64,000 nucleotides of DNA, taken from contig NZ_OY776223.1 in NCBI RefSeq assembly GCF_963675395.1, positions 1,922,001-1,986,000 on the forward strand, in the 5' to 3' direction. Shown one piece after another: positions 26,944 to 40,699 of this stretch. A program made the translations under genes and the position numbers. A model generated the notes under the pieces. The model saw only the letters and a program-made list of their open reading frames with translations. It was not told the origin of the DNA and did not search any database. The DNA is from an uncultured Vibrio sp. Lineage in GTDB: Bacteria; Pseudomonadota; Gammaproteobacteria; Enterobacterales; Vibrionaceae. How positions within the stretch are numbered: the first letter of the stretch is position 1; every line of letters starts with the position of its first letter.

Positions 26944-28797
26944 ATGAGTTTTAAGGATTTACGCGAATTTATTGACCATTTAGAGAAGAATGGCCGACTC
27001 AAGCGCATTACTCACCCAGTCGATCCCGCTTATGAAATGACAGAAATCAGCGATCGTACCCTGCGTGCTGGTGGTCCTGCATTATTATTCGAAAACCCAA
27101 TTGGTTATGATGTTCCAGTACTGACCAACTTGTTTGGTACCCCGGAAAGGGTTGCGATTGGTATGGGACGTGAAGACGTAAAAGAGCTACGCGAAGTTGG
27201 TAAACTCTTGGCTTACCTTAAAGAGCCTGAGCCGCCGAAAGGCTTCAAAGATGCATTAGAGAAGCTACCAGTATTCAAGCAAGTATTGAACATGCCAGCC
27301 AAGCGTCTTCGTAAGGCACCTTGCCAGGAAATCGTCTGGCAGGGAGATGAGGTCGATTTAGATAAAATTCCCGTAATGAGTTGCTGGGCTGAAGATGTCG
27401 CTCCGTTGTTGACTTGGGGCCTGACCGTTACCAAGGGGCCGAACAAAAAACGCCAAAATCTAGGTATCTACCGCCAGCAAAAAATAGCGAAAAACAAAAT
27501 CATCATGCGTTGGTTGGCTCACCGTGGCGGCGCGCTTGACCTTCGTGATTGGATGGAGACCAATCCAGGCAAACCATTCCCAGTATCGGTCGCCTTCGGT
27601 GCGGACCCTGCCACGATTCTTGGGGCAGTAACGCCAGTACCAGATACGTTGTCAGAATATGCTTTTGCTGGTTTATTGCGTGGCAGTAAAACCGAAGTCG
27701 TCAAATCCATCAGTAACGAGCTGGAAGTACCAGCGAGTGCGGAAATAGTGATGGAAGGCTATATCGACCCAAATGAGTTTGCTGATGAAGGCCCTTATGG
27801 TGACCACACGGGCTACTACAACGAAAAAGAAAAGCACCACGTCTTTACCATTACGCACATTACCATGCGTAAAGATCCGATTTATCACAGCACTTACACT
27901 GGTCGTCCGCCAGATGAACCCGCTGTATTGGGTGTGGCACTGAACGAGGTTTTCGTTCCTATTCTACAAAAGCAGTTCCCTGAGATAGAAGATTTCTATC
28001 TGCCTCCAGAAGGTTGTTCATACCGTATGGCGGTTGTAACCTTGAAGAAGCAATACCCAGGACATGCGAAACGCGTCATGATGGGCGTCTGGTCTTTTTT
28101 ACGTCAGTTTATGTATACCAAGTATGTGATTGTGTGTGACGAATCGGTAAATGCACGTGACTGGGATGATGTGGTCAAAGCCATGACTGTGAATATGGAC
28201 CCGGTTCGTGATACCGTAATGATTGATAATACGCCGATAGACTCACTGGACTTTGCTTCTCCAGTGGTTGGCCTAGGTTCCAAGATGGGACTGGATGCGA
28301 CCACTAAATGGGAAGCGGAACTGGCGACGCGCCCAGAAGTCACAACTGCAGAAAGTAAGGCGATTACACAAGTTGACTTGGACTCCTTAAAAGAGCAATG
28401 TCGTGAAATTGTCGACATCTATTTACCACCGACGGCAAATCATCAATTCGCTGTGGTAACAATGAAGAAAGACCAAGCCGGCCAGTCTCAAGCATTGCTT
28501 GAAAAGTTATGGGAATACTTTGCTGATTACACAGACATCAAGTTTATTATCTTATGCGATGAAGACGTCAATGCCAGCGATTGGAATGACATCATCTGGG
28601 CCGTAACGACTCGTATGGACCCTGATAGAGATACAATCCAACTTCGAGGAAGTATGACGAGCAGTTCGAAACTAGGGTTGGATGCGACTAACAAGTTTGC
28701 AACTGAGGTGACGCGCGATTGGGGGATCCCAATTAAGAAAGATCCTAAACTTGTGGCTAAAGTTGATGAGATTTGGAATCAGTTAGGTATTCTATGA
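26944..28797 (+). CDS. ubiD: UbiD, 4-hydroxy-3-polyprenylbenzoate decarboxylase, with duplicated C-terminal segment
   Basis: 617 residues, roughly 120 more than E. coli UbiD (497). It decarboxylates the ubiquinone precursor using prenylated FMN made by UbiX. The N-terminal core has the usual [19 protein letters not shown] and [11 protein letters not shown] (with the catalytic Glu). Residues about 349-459 ([18 protein letters not shown] ... [12 protein letters not shown] ... [13 protein letters not shown]) are repeated at about 490-589 ([17 protein letters not shown] ... [12 protein letters not shown] ... [13 protein letters not shown]), which explains the extra length. Its stop overlaps the ferredoxin start by four bases. 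Confidence 0.95.
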   Translation: MSFKDLREFIDHLEKNGRLKRITHPVDPAYEMTEISDRTLRAGGPALLFENPIGYDVPVLTNLFGTPERVAIGMGREDVKELREVGKLLAYLKEPEPPKGFKDALEKLPVFKQVLNMPAKRLRKAPCQEIVWQGDEVDLDKIPVMSCWAEDVAPLLTWGLTVTKGPNKKRQNLGIYRQQKIAKNKIIMRWLAHRGGALDLRDWMETNPGKPFPVSVAFGADPATILGAVTPVPDTLSEYAFAGLLRGSKTEVVKSISNELEVPASAEIVMEGYIDPNEFADEGPYGDHTGYYNEKEKHHVFTITHITMRKDPIYHSTYTGRPPDEPAVLGVALNEVFVPILQKQFPEIEDFYLPPEGCSYRMAVVTLKKQYPGHAKRVMMGVWSFLRQFMYTKYVIVCDESVNARDWDDVVKAMTVNMDPVRDTVMIDNTPIDSLDFASPVVGLGSKMGLDATTKWEAELATRPEVTTAESKAITQVDLDSLKEQCREIVDIYLPPTANHQFAVVTMKKDQAGQSQALLEKLWEYFADYTDIKFIILCDEDVNASDWNDIIWAVTTRMDPDRDTIQLRGSMTSSSKLGLDATNKFATEVTRDWGIPIKKDPKLVAKVDEIWNQLGIL

Positions 28798-29063
28798 GTC
28801 ATACAGTCCACCTTCTTCCGATAAACGTATCATTTGAGGTTGAAGCTGGGGAGACGGTGTTGGAGGCTGCGCTCAACAATAATATTCGCTTCCCTCATCG
28901 TTGCCGAGTTGGCGCGTGTGCCATGTGCATGTGTAAGAAGGTTTCGGGTGAGGTGAGTTATCACCTGGATCCAATGCTAACCGATAAAGAACAGCAGCAA
29001 GGTTGGATATTTCCTTGCCAAGCCTATACAGAAAGTAATTTAGTGCTTACTTTTGATGAGTAA
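28794..29063 (+). CDS. Plant-type [2Fe-2S] ferredoxin
   Basis: 89 residues. Cluster ligands Cys37-x4-Cys42-x2-Cys45 and Cys75 (CRVGACAMC and FPCQAY). The ATG overlaps the ubiD stop (ATGA), and fre follows 14 bp later, so ubiD-fdx-fre is one operon. Together the ferredoxin and Fre equal the two halves of a fused ferredoxin-NAD(P)H reductase of the CDP-6-deoxyglucoseen-reductase type, which suggests they exchange electrons. Physiological partner unknown. Confidence 0.92.
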   Translation: MSHTVHLLPINVSFEVEAGETVLEAALNNNIRFPHRCRVGACAMCMCKKVSGEVSYHLDPMLTDKEQQQGWIFPCQAYTESNLVLTFDE

Positions 29064-29077
29064 GCGAGAGGGACATC

Positions 29078-29791
29078 ATGACCATCCAATGTAAAGTAAA
29101 GTCTATTCAGCCGTTAGCTTGTAATACTTACCAAATTCTACTTCACCCAGAATCACCTGTAACTTTCAAAGCGGGTCAATATCTTATGGTTGTGATGGGA
29201 GAGAAAGATAAGCGCCCATTCTCTATTGCGAGCAGTCCTTGTCGACATGAAGGTGAGTTGGAACTGCACATTGGTGCCGCAGAGCATAATGCTTACGCAA
29301 TTGAAGTTGTCGAAGCAATGAAAACTGCTCTAGAGACGGGTAGTGATATAGAAATTGATGCACCACACGGCGATGCGTGGATTCAAGAAGATAGTGAGCG
29401 TCCTCTATTACTGATCGCTGGTGGCACCGGGTTCAGTTATGTACGCTCGATTTTAGATCATTGCGTAGCACAGAATAAGACTAATGAAATCTATTTGTAC
29501 TGGGGGGCTCGTGATGATAGCCAGTTATACGCAAAAGATGAACTTATCGATATTTCAGAGAAGTTTCCGAACGTTCACTTTATTCCTGTAGTAGAGGATG
29601 CACCGACTGATTGGCAAGGCAAGGTTGGCAATGTACTACAAGCAGTCAGTGACGATTTCGAAAGCCTGGAAGACTATGATATCTATATAGCAGGTCGCTT
29701 TGAAATGGCGGGTGCAGCTCGAGAACAGTTTACTCAAAATAAGAAAGCTAAAAGCGAACGTATGTACGCTGATGCGTACGCTTTCATTTAA
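29078..29791 (+). CDS. fre: Fre, NAD(P)H-flavin reductase
   Basis: 237 residues, like E. coli Fre (LuxG family). Flavin site RPFSIASSP and the NAD(P)H-binding ATP-like motif [15 protein letters not shown] are clear, as is [13 protein letters not shown]. It makes free FMNH2, which UbiX needs for prenyl-FMN; this would explain its position with ubiD. Ended by a strong terminator that isolates it from the rRNA operon. Confidence 0.95.
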   Translation: MTIQCKVKSIQPLACNTYQILLHPESPVTFKAGQYLMVVMGEKDKRPFSIASSPCRHEGELELHIGAAEHNAYAIEVVEAMKTALETGSDIEIDAPHGDAWIQEDSERPLLLIAGGTGFSYVRSILDHCVAQNKTNEIYLYWGARDDSQLYAKDELIDISEKFPNVHFIPVVEDAPTDWQGKVGNVLQAVSDDFESLEDYDIYIAGRFEMAGAAREQFTQNKKAKSERMYADAYAFI

Positions 29792-29810
29792 ATACGGCTT
29801 TTATACGATG

Positions 29811-29838
29811 AAAAAGAGGGTTTATTACCCTCTTTTTT
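29811..29838 (+). terminator. ubiD-fdx-fre terminator
   Basis: AAAAAGAGGGT - TTATT - ACCCTCTTTTTT, perfect stem with T tract. Confidence 0.92.
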
Positions 29839-29859
29839 ACGTTTTTGATTAAATAATCG

Positions 29860-29926
29860 TCGAGTGTTCGCTTTTTTGTTTTTTTTCAAAAAAAAGGGTT
29901 GCGCTCCAATCGTAACTCCCTATAAT
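29860..29926 (+). promoter_or_regulatory. rRNA promoter P1 with UP element
   Basis: TTGCGC (29899-29904), 16-bp spacer and TATAAT (29921-29926), followed by a GC-rich GCGC discriminator typical of growth-rate and ppGpp control. The A/T tracts at 29868-29895 are in the place of an UP element. Confidence 0.85.
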
Positions 29927-30014
29927 GCGCATCCACCGACACGGCAGACGCGATAAGGCTTCAGCAGGGTCGGAGAGGTAAAAGCTTCTACGAAAAATTA
30001 GTTGAAAAAAGTGT

Positions 30015-30042
30015 TTGACACTTACAATTAAATCGCTAGAAT
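30015..30042 (+). promoter_or_regulatory. rRNA promoter P2
   Basis: Consensus TTGACA (30015-30020), 16-bp spacer and TAGAAT (30037-30042), with an A-rich upstream tract. Tandem P1-P2 is usual for rrn operons. Confidence 0.85.
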
Positions 30043-30080
30043 GCACCTCCGCTTTGAGAGAAAAGTTTCTCGAAAAGCAA

Positions 30081-30092
30081 GCTCTTTAACAA
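30081..30092 (+). promoter_or_regulatory. boxA antitermination signal in rRNA leader
   Basis: GCTCTTTAACAA matches the Nus-factor boxA. The same motif recurs in the 16S-23S spacer at 32166. Confidence 0.88.
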
Positions 30093-30294
30093 TATAGACC
30101 TATCAATCTGTGTGGGCACTCGTTGATGATAATCCAATTAGAAACTTCGGTTTCAAATTAGGTTTCAATGAACTGAGTGACCAAACGAGATTAAGTTTAC
30201 TTAGTCTTGGCACAGTCAATTCAACATTACATTAGTAATGCAGTAAATCAGAATTCATTGAGCCTCCCCTATTAATTTAGGGAATCAAAACTTT

Positions 30295-31847
<1,553 letters not shown>

Positions 31848-31912
31848 TACGATGATTACTCACGATGAGTGTCCACACAGATTGATACGGTTTATGTAAA
31901 AGAGACGATGCT

Positions 31913-31989
31913 GGGTCTGTAGCTCAGGTGGTTAGAGCGTTCGCCTGATAAGCGAGAGGTCGGTGGTTCGAGTCCACTCAGACCCACCA
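31913..31989 (+). tRNA. ileT: tRNA-Ile (GAT)
   Basis: 77 nt in the 16S-23S spacer. Acceptor GGGTCTG pairs with CAGACCC, then ACCA is encoded; TAGCTCAGGTGGTTAGAGC D-arm, anticodon GAT in CTGATAAG, GGTTCGAGTCC T-arm. Confidence 0.97.
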
Positions 31990-32034
31990 ATTCCCTTCCC
32001 AAGGAATTGGCATACAGTATCGACACACCTTGAT

Positions 32035-32110
32035 GGGGCTATAGCTCAGCTGGGAGAGCGCCTGCCTTGCACGCAGGAGGTCAGCAGTTCGATCCTGCTT
32101 AGCTCCACCA
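32035..32110 (+). tRNA. alaT: tRNA-Ala (TGC)
   Basis: 76 nt, almost the same as E. coli tRNA-Ala1. Acceptor GGGGCTA, anticodon TGC in CTTGCACG, GTTCGATC T-arm, CCA encoded. Second spacer tRNA. Confidence 0.97.
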
Positions 32111-32165
32111 TCTTTAAGCGCATTAGCGATAGTGCTTTTAAAAATGGTTTTCATCAGAAAATCTA

Positions 32166-32176
32166 GCTCTTTAACA
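32166..32176 (+). promoter_or_regulatory. boxA in the 16S-23S spacer
   Basis: GCTCTTTAACA, the second Nus-factor antitermination site, between tRNA-Ala and 23S. The remaining spacer to 32393 holds 23S processing-stem sequence and no gene. Confidence 0.85.
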
Positions 32177-32393
32177 ATTTGGAAAGCTGACAAAACAACA
32201 ATTTATTGTTGTTTGTAAAGTTCTCAAAGTATTCCTAATGGAATACAACTAAAAACACATTCAAGTGTTCTTGGGTTTTGCGAAAGCAAAACATATTTGA
32301 GTCCGGCAAAATCGAAAGCTGTCTCGCTCATTCAAATAATGAGACAGCAACTTTGGTTGTTTAACATCAATTCGAAACTCCTTCGGGTTGTAT

Positions 32394-35283
<2,890 letters not shown>

Positions 35284-35416
35284 ACAACACCCAAGGGGTT
35301 TTGATGGACTCAATGAAAGAACGTTGAATGTGTAATAACGAGAATGACTCTTTATTGAAGAGAAAGCAGCTTTCCAGATTATTAAACTTGCCCAAGAAGC
35401 AAGTTTAAACCGAATT

Positions 35417-35536
35417 TGCTTGGCGACCATAGCGTTTTGGACCCACCTGATTCCATGCCGAACTCAGAAGTGAAACGAAATAGCGCCGATGGTAGTGTGG
35501 GGTTTCCCCATGTGAGAGTAGGACATCGCCAGGCTT
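35417..35536 (+). rRNA. rrf: 5S ribosomal RNA
   Basis: 120 nt, TGCTTGGCGACCATAGC at the start and CGCCAGGCTT at the end, with the conserved CCATGCCGAACTCAGAAGTG loop region. Confidence 0.96.
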
Positions 35537-35632
35537 TAAATATCGTTTTCAGACATTACCTTTTTAAGGAATCTGAGAGCAAAACTAAAATTTGGCATCA
35601 TGATATAAGACTAAGTTTTAGTAACAATTTGT

Positions 35633-35723
35633 GGAGAGATGGCTGAGTGGTTGAAAGCACCGGTCTTGAAAACCGGCATACGTTAATAGCGTATCTAGGG
35701 TTCAAATCCCTATCTCTCCGCCA
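35633..35723 (+). tRNA. tRNA-Ser (TGA), distal to 5S
   Basis: 91 nt with a long variable arm. GGAGAGA acceptor pairs with TCTCTCC (one G-C/T mismatch-free), anticodon TGA in CTTGAAAA, GGTTCAAATCC T-arm, GCCA end. Cotranscribed at the end of the rRNA operon. Confidence 0.95.
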
Positions 35724-35730
35724 CATTCGT

Positions 35731-35762
35731 AAAGAGGCCGCTAAGAAATTAGCGGCCTCTTT
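35731..35762 (+). terminator. rRNA operon terminator
   Basis: AAAGAGGCCGCTAA - GAAA - TTAGCGGCCTCTTT, a perfect 14-bp stem followed by TCGTTTCT. Confidence 0.92.
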
Positions 35763-35811
35763 CGTTTCTACAGTTTTAAAGGGGATTTATCCCAAATACC
35801 TAGTTGGATGT

Positions 35812-36341
35812 AATACCAATCTGGAAAATTAACTGGTCAGGTCTATCCATCTTCTCGAACACATCTTGCTGACTCTTTTGGAGCAATCCAAAAAACGATT
35901 CCATGCATTACAGACTTTGGAGATGATGTCGTCGCAATCAGTAAAAGATTGGTTGGCTAAATAGCGTTGCCTCAACCAACTCCGTACCTGTTCTATAGGT
36001 TTCAACTCTGGGGAATAGGGTGGTAGTTTGATGACACTGACATTATTAAATTCATCGGTAATGTCTTCCGTATACTATCCTTCACCATCCATAACAACGA
36101 CTGCGTGACGTCCCTTCTCTGTGACTGCCGATATTTGTTTTAAGTGCTCTATCATGATGTCTTTATTGACCCAAGGGACGACTATAGCCTCACCAATTCC
36201 TTTGCTGGGACAGACTGAACCGAACAGATAGGCATACTCAAATTGTTGTTGCTTCACGGCTCTTGGACGCGTTCCTTTTTCAGCCCATAAGTGTGTCGTT
36301 GAATTGCTTTAATTAGATCATATTTTACCTGGATTGGTATA
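35812..36341. mobile_element. Decayed IS630-family element with both terminal repeats
   Basis: About 530 bp, roughly half of a complete IS630. The left end TACCAATCTGGAAAAT (35814-35829) and the right end, read on the other strand, TACCAATCCAGGTAAAAT, are imperfect inverted repeats, each bordered by TA, the target of this family. The transposase inside lacks its N-terminal half and carries a nonsense codon. It inserted at the 3' end of the usher-like gene. Confidence 0.85.
35829..36308 (-). pseudogene. IS630-type DDE transposase remnant
   Basis: Reading minus-strand from about 36308 gives STTHLWAEKGTRPRAVKQQQ, then VVVMDGEG and stop TAG at 36077-36075, then in the same frame YTEDITDEFNNVSVIKLPPY and SPELKPIEQVRSWLRQRYL to a stop at 35831-35829. 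Intact relatives have Trp after VVMDG-G, so TAG is probably a TGG to TAG change. The catalytic Asp (VMDG) and Glu (PIEQ) remain, but the N-terminal third, with its DNA-binding domain and first Asp, is missing. Confidence 0.88.
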
Positions 36342-39293
36342 AGAGTTTTTTTCTAATAGGAGCTCTGTGGCAGTGACCCGGCAGTTGATGCCTTGCTCTT
36401 GCAGACGGCGGCACTGGGAGTGCGCCTGTGCTCTGTTCAGGTAGGCGCCCAGCTGTAACCTGAGGTGCTCGCTGCCTTCCCTAGCTACTTTGGAATAAGA
36501 TGCCTGCGGCAATATATTGGCGTGCGAACGGTGGAGCAGGTGCCAGTAGGCCTTCATGGTTGTTTCGGATCTAAACTCACCCAATGAAACCAGAAACGCT
36601 GGCTGGAAGCTCAGGGCAGCAAGGCTGAAATCGTTGCCGCGCAACACATCGCCATCACCGTTTATCGTCACCTCGATGGCCTCAAGCGGATGCAGTTTCT
36701 TATTCTCGATATACTGCTTATCGATCTCCACCCGAAACTTACCCGGCAACACGTTCATAAAGAGGTAGAAGCCATCATATTCGCTCTCCCCCTTCTGCAC
36801 CACGTTACCGAGCTCGTCTAGTAGGACAAGGGGGGCATAGGCCGCCGGCTTTTCACCGCCATGACCATCCTCCAGGTAGACCATGCCTTCGATTTCACCA
36901 GTGGTGACCACAGGTATATCTAGGGTCTCCACCAATCCCGGTCTAGGTGTAATCGAGATCCCGGGGCGACTGGGCATCCAATAGGGGTCCTCCAGACTGC
37001 CTAACTCTAGTTCAATATCCGTGGTGCGATAAGCGGGCAGGCCACGCAAAAAAGCAATCCCCTTGTCATTAGTAGAAGCTCTGCGGTATACCTGGGTGCC
37101 TTTTACCTTGGCACCCACCACTGGCGGCTCATCTTGGTCGTAGCGGCCGTTTAGGTTCAAGTCCTGAAATACGCGCACACTGATGGCACCGTTTTGCGCC
37201 AGGCGGCGGCGGTCTATATAAAGGTCACTTTCCTGAGGATCCCAGCTCAGGCTAAATAGGGTGTTCAGGCCCAGGAACCATTCGCCGCGATCATCGTAGG
37301 AGAGGGTAGAGCTCAGGTAAAACGTATCGGCTTTCCAGTTCAACCTCATATCCGCTTTATACCTTTCGGTTTGGGGCCAATAGTTAATGCCAAGCGCGCT
37401 GTTAAGTGAGGAGCTGAGGGCGTGGCTGAGCTCGGTATCCAGCTGGGTAATCTCGGCCTTAGGCGACAAGCTGTAATCAACCCCTAACTCCCAAGTAAAG
37501 CTGGAAAAACGCTTGCGCAGCAAAGCGCTGCCGATTTGCCAGTCCTCTGCTTCACCCACCTCAGGCTCGGTTCTTTGATAAGTAAAGCTGTTGCTCAGGT
37601 AATAGGACGACTGGTAGAGGCTGAGACGGTTTTGTAGCGAAAAGCTCGGTTGGTCGATATCGCCATAGCGGCGGCTAACACCCTGCTCATAGTTGAGCGC
37701 AGTCTGCCGGCCCTGGAAAAGCGAGCCAGCCAGTGTCACATTGTCATTAAGCTGACCATCATCAGCATTATGCGAGAAATTCAGTGCATGTTTACCCAAA
37801 AAGGTTTTCCCCCCCATCCGGTAAGCGCCGTTGTTGTCAACTCCGGCCTGCATCAGCAGGTGGTCAAACAGGGAAAAACTAGCGTCTAAAGAGTAAGCTG
37901 CGTTACGTCTTTCCATCTTGGAAAAGGTTGCATCTAACAACAATTTGTCGCTCAGGCTTTTACTATACTTACCGGCCAGATGCCAGCCGGCAGCATTGGC
38001 AATGGGCTGGTTGAGAAACAGGCTGCCGGGTTGGGTCAGGGAGAGATCGAAATAGTGCTGCTTTTGCACTGTGCGGCTGTCTACCAGCACCTGCTTGGTC
38101 TTTTCCCGGATCTGGCCTTGCGGACCGTAAAAGACCAGTCTAAGGGTGTTGTTGCCGTAGAGCAGTTCGATATCGTTGAACACATAGCGACCATCCGGCC
38201 CGGCGGTCAGCGCACTTATCAGTACGTCATTACGGTAAAGCTCCACATCCCAGCCGGGCTGAATATCTCCCTGCAAATCCAGAGTGTCTAACTCGGTATT
38301 GCCCGTCAACGGCCTGTTGCTAAAGCTCAATCCCCGTTCCTGGACGCTGGCACCGGCTACCGGTACAACGTCGCCAAAGCGGTATTGGCTGGCGTTTACG
38401 GGACCCAATAGACTCCCCTCAGGGGAGGTTTTTTCCAATGTCAGGCGTGCAGTGTCTAGTTCATTGTTCGAGCCGCCACCGAGGTAATATTGACTGGTGA
38501 AATAGCCCAGATCATGGCGACCCAAGACGGAATAGCCGAGGTTGACCTCTTCGCTTGAATAGGTGGCGTTGGTGCTGATGTCCAACAGGGGCGCGGACAA
38601 CAGTTTGTGATCACTTTTGCGCAGTGGTAAAGCCGGCTTGGCGCTGGCTATTTTTTTCCTGCTTTTTTGTCTCTGTTTGCGCGCCAGAGCTGCCTGGAGC
38701 GGCAGAGGTTGCTCTGGTTTCAACATCAACGTCATAGCACCGAAGTCAAATGTCATTTTGATATTAAACCAGCGGCCGAGATCGTCGGCATGAATATAAA
38801 TATCATCCGCCAGGATCTGAAAGTGTGAGGCTGGCAGAGGGTAGACAATCCCGTTTGCCTCGGCTTTAGCCTGGCTGTCGGCGGCAGCTTGCTCACCATC
38901 CTTTTCGGGCAGGTTCAGCCTAAAGCTCTGGCCCTCATTGATATACCAGCCAGCGGCCGACGATGTTTCGCTGTCCAGCTCAATGGCGAAATTCAGTAGC
39001 TCGACAAACTGGCCAAAGGCGATAAGGGCGCTACTTTGATGCTTGATGGCAAACAGATCGCCGATCACTAGGTCGTCGATGCGCACCTCTAGCAGCAGCT
39101 CTTCACCATCGGCGATACCTCGGCTGTCATCTGCCGTTGGAGCGTCAGCAGGCACCAGACCAAAATCTGGTTCCTGATATTTACGGTTGATCGTGCGGAT
39201 CAACTCAAACAGTTCTGACTGGGCAACAGCGGGCGTGCAGACCGGCCAAAGCAGGCCCAGCAGCAGCCATTTAAGCGGATGGTGCAGGGACAT
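36318..39293 (-). CDS. Usher-like outer-membrane protein with Cna-like and C-terminal SPOR domains
   Basis: 991 residues. Signal peptide about 1-25 (ending PAVAQS). An N-terminal soluble domain (about 55-200) and a basic linker (RKQRQKSRKK) precede a long beta-barrel-like part (about 235-700) that includes the usher-type plug segment PGWDVELYRNDVLISAL and GPDGRYVFNDIELLYGNN. Then come two carboxypeptidase-regulatory/Cna-like repeats (about 710-765, DLNLNGRYDQDEPPVVGAKV; about 800-885) and a SPOR-like domain (about 905-975, LRLQLGAYLNRAQAHSQCRR). The last codons come from the IS630 end. It follows the chaperone gene by four bases. I infer secretion and assembly of the DUF4402-like subunits; the SPOR cap on an usher is unusual. 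Confidence 0.78.
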   Translation of the reverse strand: MSLHHPLKWLLLGLLWPVCTPAVAQSELFELIRTINRKYQEPDFGLVPADAPTADDSRGIADGEELLLEVRIDDLVIGDLFAIKHQSSALIAFGQFVELLNFAIELDSETSSAAGWYINEGQSFRLNLPEKDGEQAAADSQAKAEANGIVYPLPASHFQILADDIYIHADDLGRWFNIKMTFDFGAMTLMLKPEQPLPLQAALARKQRQKSRKKIASAKPALPLRKSDHKLLSAPLLDISTNATYSSEEVNLGYSVLGRHDLGYFTSQYYLGGGSNNELDTARLTLEKTSPEGSLLGPVNASQYRFGDVVPVAGASVQERGLSFSNRPLTGNTELDTLDLQGDIQPGWDVELYRNDVLISALTAGPDGRYVFNDIELLYGNNTLRLVFYGPQGQIREKTKQVLVDSRTVQKQHYFDLSLTQPGSLFLNQPIANAAGWHLAGKYSKSLSDKLLLDATFSKMERRNAAYSLDASFSLFDHLLMQAGVDNNGAYRMGGKTFLGKHALNFSHNADDGQLNDNVTLAGSLFQGRQTALNYEQGVSRRYGDIDQPSFSLQNRLSLYQSSYYLSNSFTYQRTEPEVGEAEDWQIGSALLRKRFSSFTWELGVDYSLSPKAEITQLDTELSHALSSSLNSALGINYWPQTERYKADMRLNWKADTFYLSSTLSYDDRGEWFLGLNTLFSLSWDPQESDLYIDRRRLAQNGAISVRVFQDLNLNGRYDQDEPPVVGAKVKGTQVYRRASTNDKGIAFLRGLPAYRTTDIELELGSLEDPYWMPSRPGISITPRPGLVETLDIPVVTTGEIEGMVYLEDGHGGEKPAAYAPLVLLDELGNVVQKGESEYDGFYLFMNVLPGKFRVEIDKQYIENKKLHPLEAIEVTINGDGDVLRGNDFSLAALSFQPAFLVSLGEFRSETTMKAYWHLLHRSHANILPQASYSKVAREGSEHLRLQLGAYLNRAQAHSQCRRLQEQGINCRVTATELLLEKNSYTNPGKI

Positions 39294-39297
39294 AAAG

Positions 39298-40143
39298 TTA
39301 AGGTGCTAATCGGTAGTCGCTGATGGTCAGCTGCTGCTCCGCCAGGGTGCGGTCGCCAAACTCATCGTCTCCCTGGTAAATCAGGCGCAGGGTGCCGTCC
39401 CGGGCAATGGGATCGTGAAACGGCAGACGAACCAGGCGTTGACTGTTGTCATGGAAAACCGCCACGTTGTTAAGGGTCGCTATCTGGCGCTCTTTGCCGC
39501 CCTCATGTGGTAGCCAGAAGGCTTTCAGACTACCGAAGGTGCTGTGCAGGCCAGAGCGGTTAATAGCAAAGGTTACCCCATCTGGCTTAGCACTGCCCGC
39601 ATCCCGGTAGAGCTTCACCGGGCCAAATTCCGCAGCGGCGTCAAGGCCGCCGACGCGCACGATCACCGGGATAGAAAAGCTCAGCCGAAGGTTTAATTGA
39701 AGACCCACGCCCTCGGTTTGCCTGCGATCCTTGCTGCCGGGCAGGGCAGCAAGTAGCAGGTGGGAGCGATACTCCCCGGGAGCTAGATCTTTGGGACGGC
39801 GCACCGCGATGCGAACCTGCTGGCGCTCGCCGGGTTTGAGTGTTACCTGTCTTGGGCTGAACCTGAGCATGTGGCTGGCGGTATTAAAGCCGACTAATTC
39901 GCTCTCGCTAAGCGACTGATAGAGGCCGTTGGGCAACTGCCTTTGCTGCTGAAACTCCAGTCGGTAGGTCTTGGTCTCGCTGCTGGTATTCATCAGAAAG
40001 ACCTTAGTGCTACGATCTCTCTCGGCAAAGGTCACTCGGGTCGGCGAGATCAAAAGGCTGGCGCTGGCGTTGCTGGCAAGTAAAACAGGCAGCAGCAAGG
40101 TGGCGAGCAGTGACAGGGTTTTTCTGTTTATTTTCAACAGCAT
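39298..40143 (-). CDS. PapD-like periplasmic fimbrial chaperone
   Basis: 281 residues, signal peptide about 1-29 (ending SNASAS). The mature start LLISPTRVTFAERDRSTKVFLMN is the A1/B1 region of PapD-type chaperones, SPRQVTLKPGERQQVRI the G1-preceding motif, and PGEYRSHLLLAALP matches chaperones that serve non-classical ushers. It should hold fibre subunits by donor-strand complementation and hand them to the usher encoded next. Between the second subunit gene (14 bp) and the usher gene. Confidence 0.9.
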   Translation of the reverse strand: MLLKINRKTLSLLATLLLPVLLASNASASLLISPTRVTFAERDRSTKVFLMNTSSETKTYRLEFQQQRQLPNGLYQSLSESELVGFNTASHMLRFSPRQVTLKPGERQQVRIAVRRPKDLAPGEYRSHLLLAALPGSKDRRQTEGVGLQLNLRLSFSIPVIVRVGGLDAAAEFGPVKLYRDAGSAKPDGVTFAINRSGLHSTFGSLKAFWLPHEGGKERQIATLNNVAVFHDNSQRLVRLPFHDPIARDGTLRLIYQGDDEFGDRTLAEQQLTISDYRLAP

Positions 40144-40157
40144 GTAATTCCTAAACT

Positions 40158-40628
40158 TTATTGATGGGTGATTTGTAGAGTTATATGGGGATTGTCGTAT
40201 TTGGCATCCAGGTAGTGACCCTCACCCGAGGTGGCCAGAGTGGCACCAACCCATACCCGGGCCTCGCCCTTAGCGTTGGTTCTGACCCAGGGTTTGACGT
40301 TTAACTGCTTAATGGTGAAGCGGCTGCCAGCGTTGCCGCCGTGGCTCAGGCTGTTAGCGCTCTCGGGCAGGCTGGTCGTGATATGCAGATAGCTGCCTGC
40401 CTGGAAACCGGAGAGCAGAAATTCGGCTGGGTGGCCTTGCTCTATTACCACGATATTAGGGTCATACTTTCGTGAGCCGTCCGGGTTAATCTGGTAGTTA
40501 TAGATATTGTCGTTGTTGCGCAATGCGATAACCCCGAAGTCAAGCGGCTTAACCTGAGTGATCTCCCCAGCCCAGGCTCCGCCGGTGAGCAGGCATATTG
40601 CCAGCGTCGATAACAAGCGGTTACGCAT
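40158..40628 (-). CDS. DUF4402-like fimbrial subunit, probable minor or tip subunit
   Basis: 156 residues from the ATG at 40628 (ten extra residues are open upstream). Signal peptide about 1-22 (LLTGGAWAG). The LDFGVIAL motif near the mature N-terminus and the terminal ARVWVGATLATSGEGHY pattern match the DUF4402 subunit at 40700, but the protein is shorter and more diverged. Immediately before the chaperone gene, so part of the same operon. Confidence 0.75.
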   Translation of the reverse strand: MRNRLLSTLAICLLTGGAWAGEITQVKPLDFGVIALRNNDNIYNYQINPDGSRKYDPNIVVIEQGHPAEFLLSGFQAGSYLHITTSLPESANSLSHGGNAGSRFTIKQLNVKPWVRTNAKGEARVWVGATLATSGEGHYLDAKYDNPHITLQITHQ

Positions 40629-40699
40629 TATTTCTCCATAAACTCTTGTACTGGACAATTTAACTGAGGCAAGCCAGTAAGCCGGCCCGCCTCTTTGCT

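Noticed and set aside
36075-36257. 60-codon frame beginning MKQQQFEYAYLF
   Set aside because: Fragment of the IS630 transposase cut by a nonsense codon, not a separate gene; described as a pseudogene.
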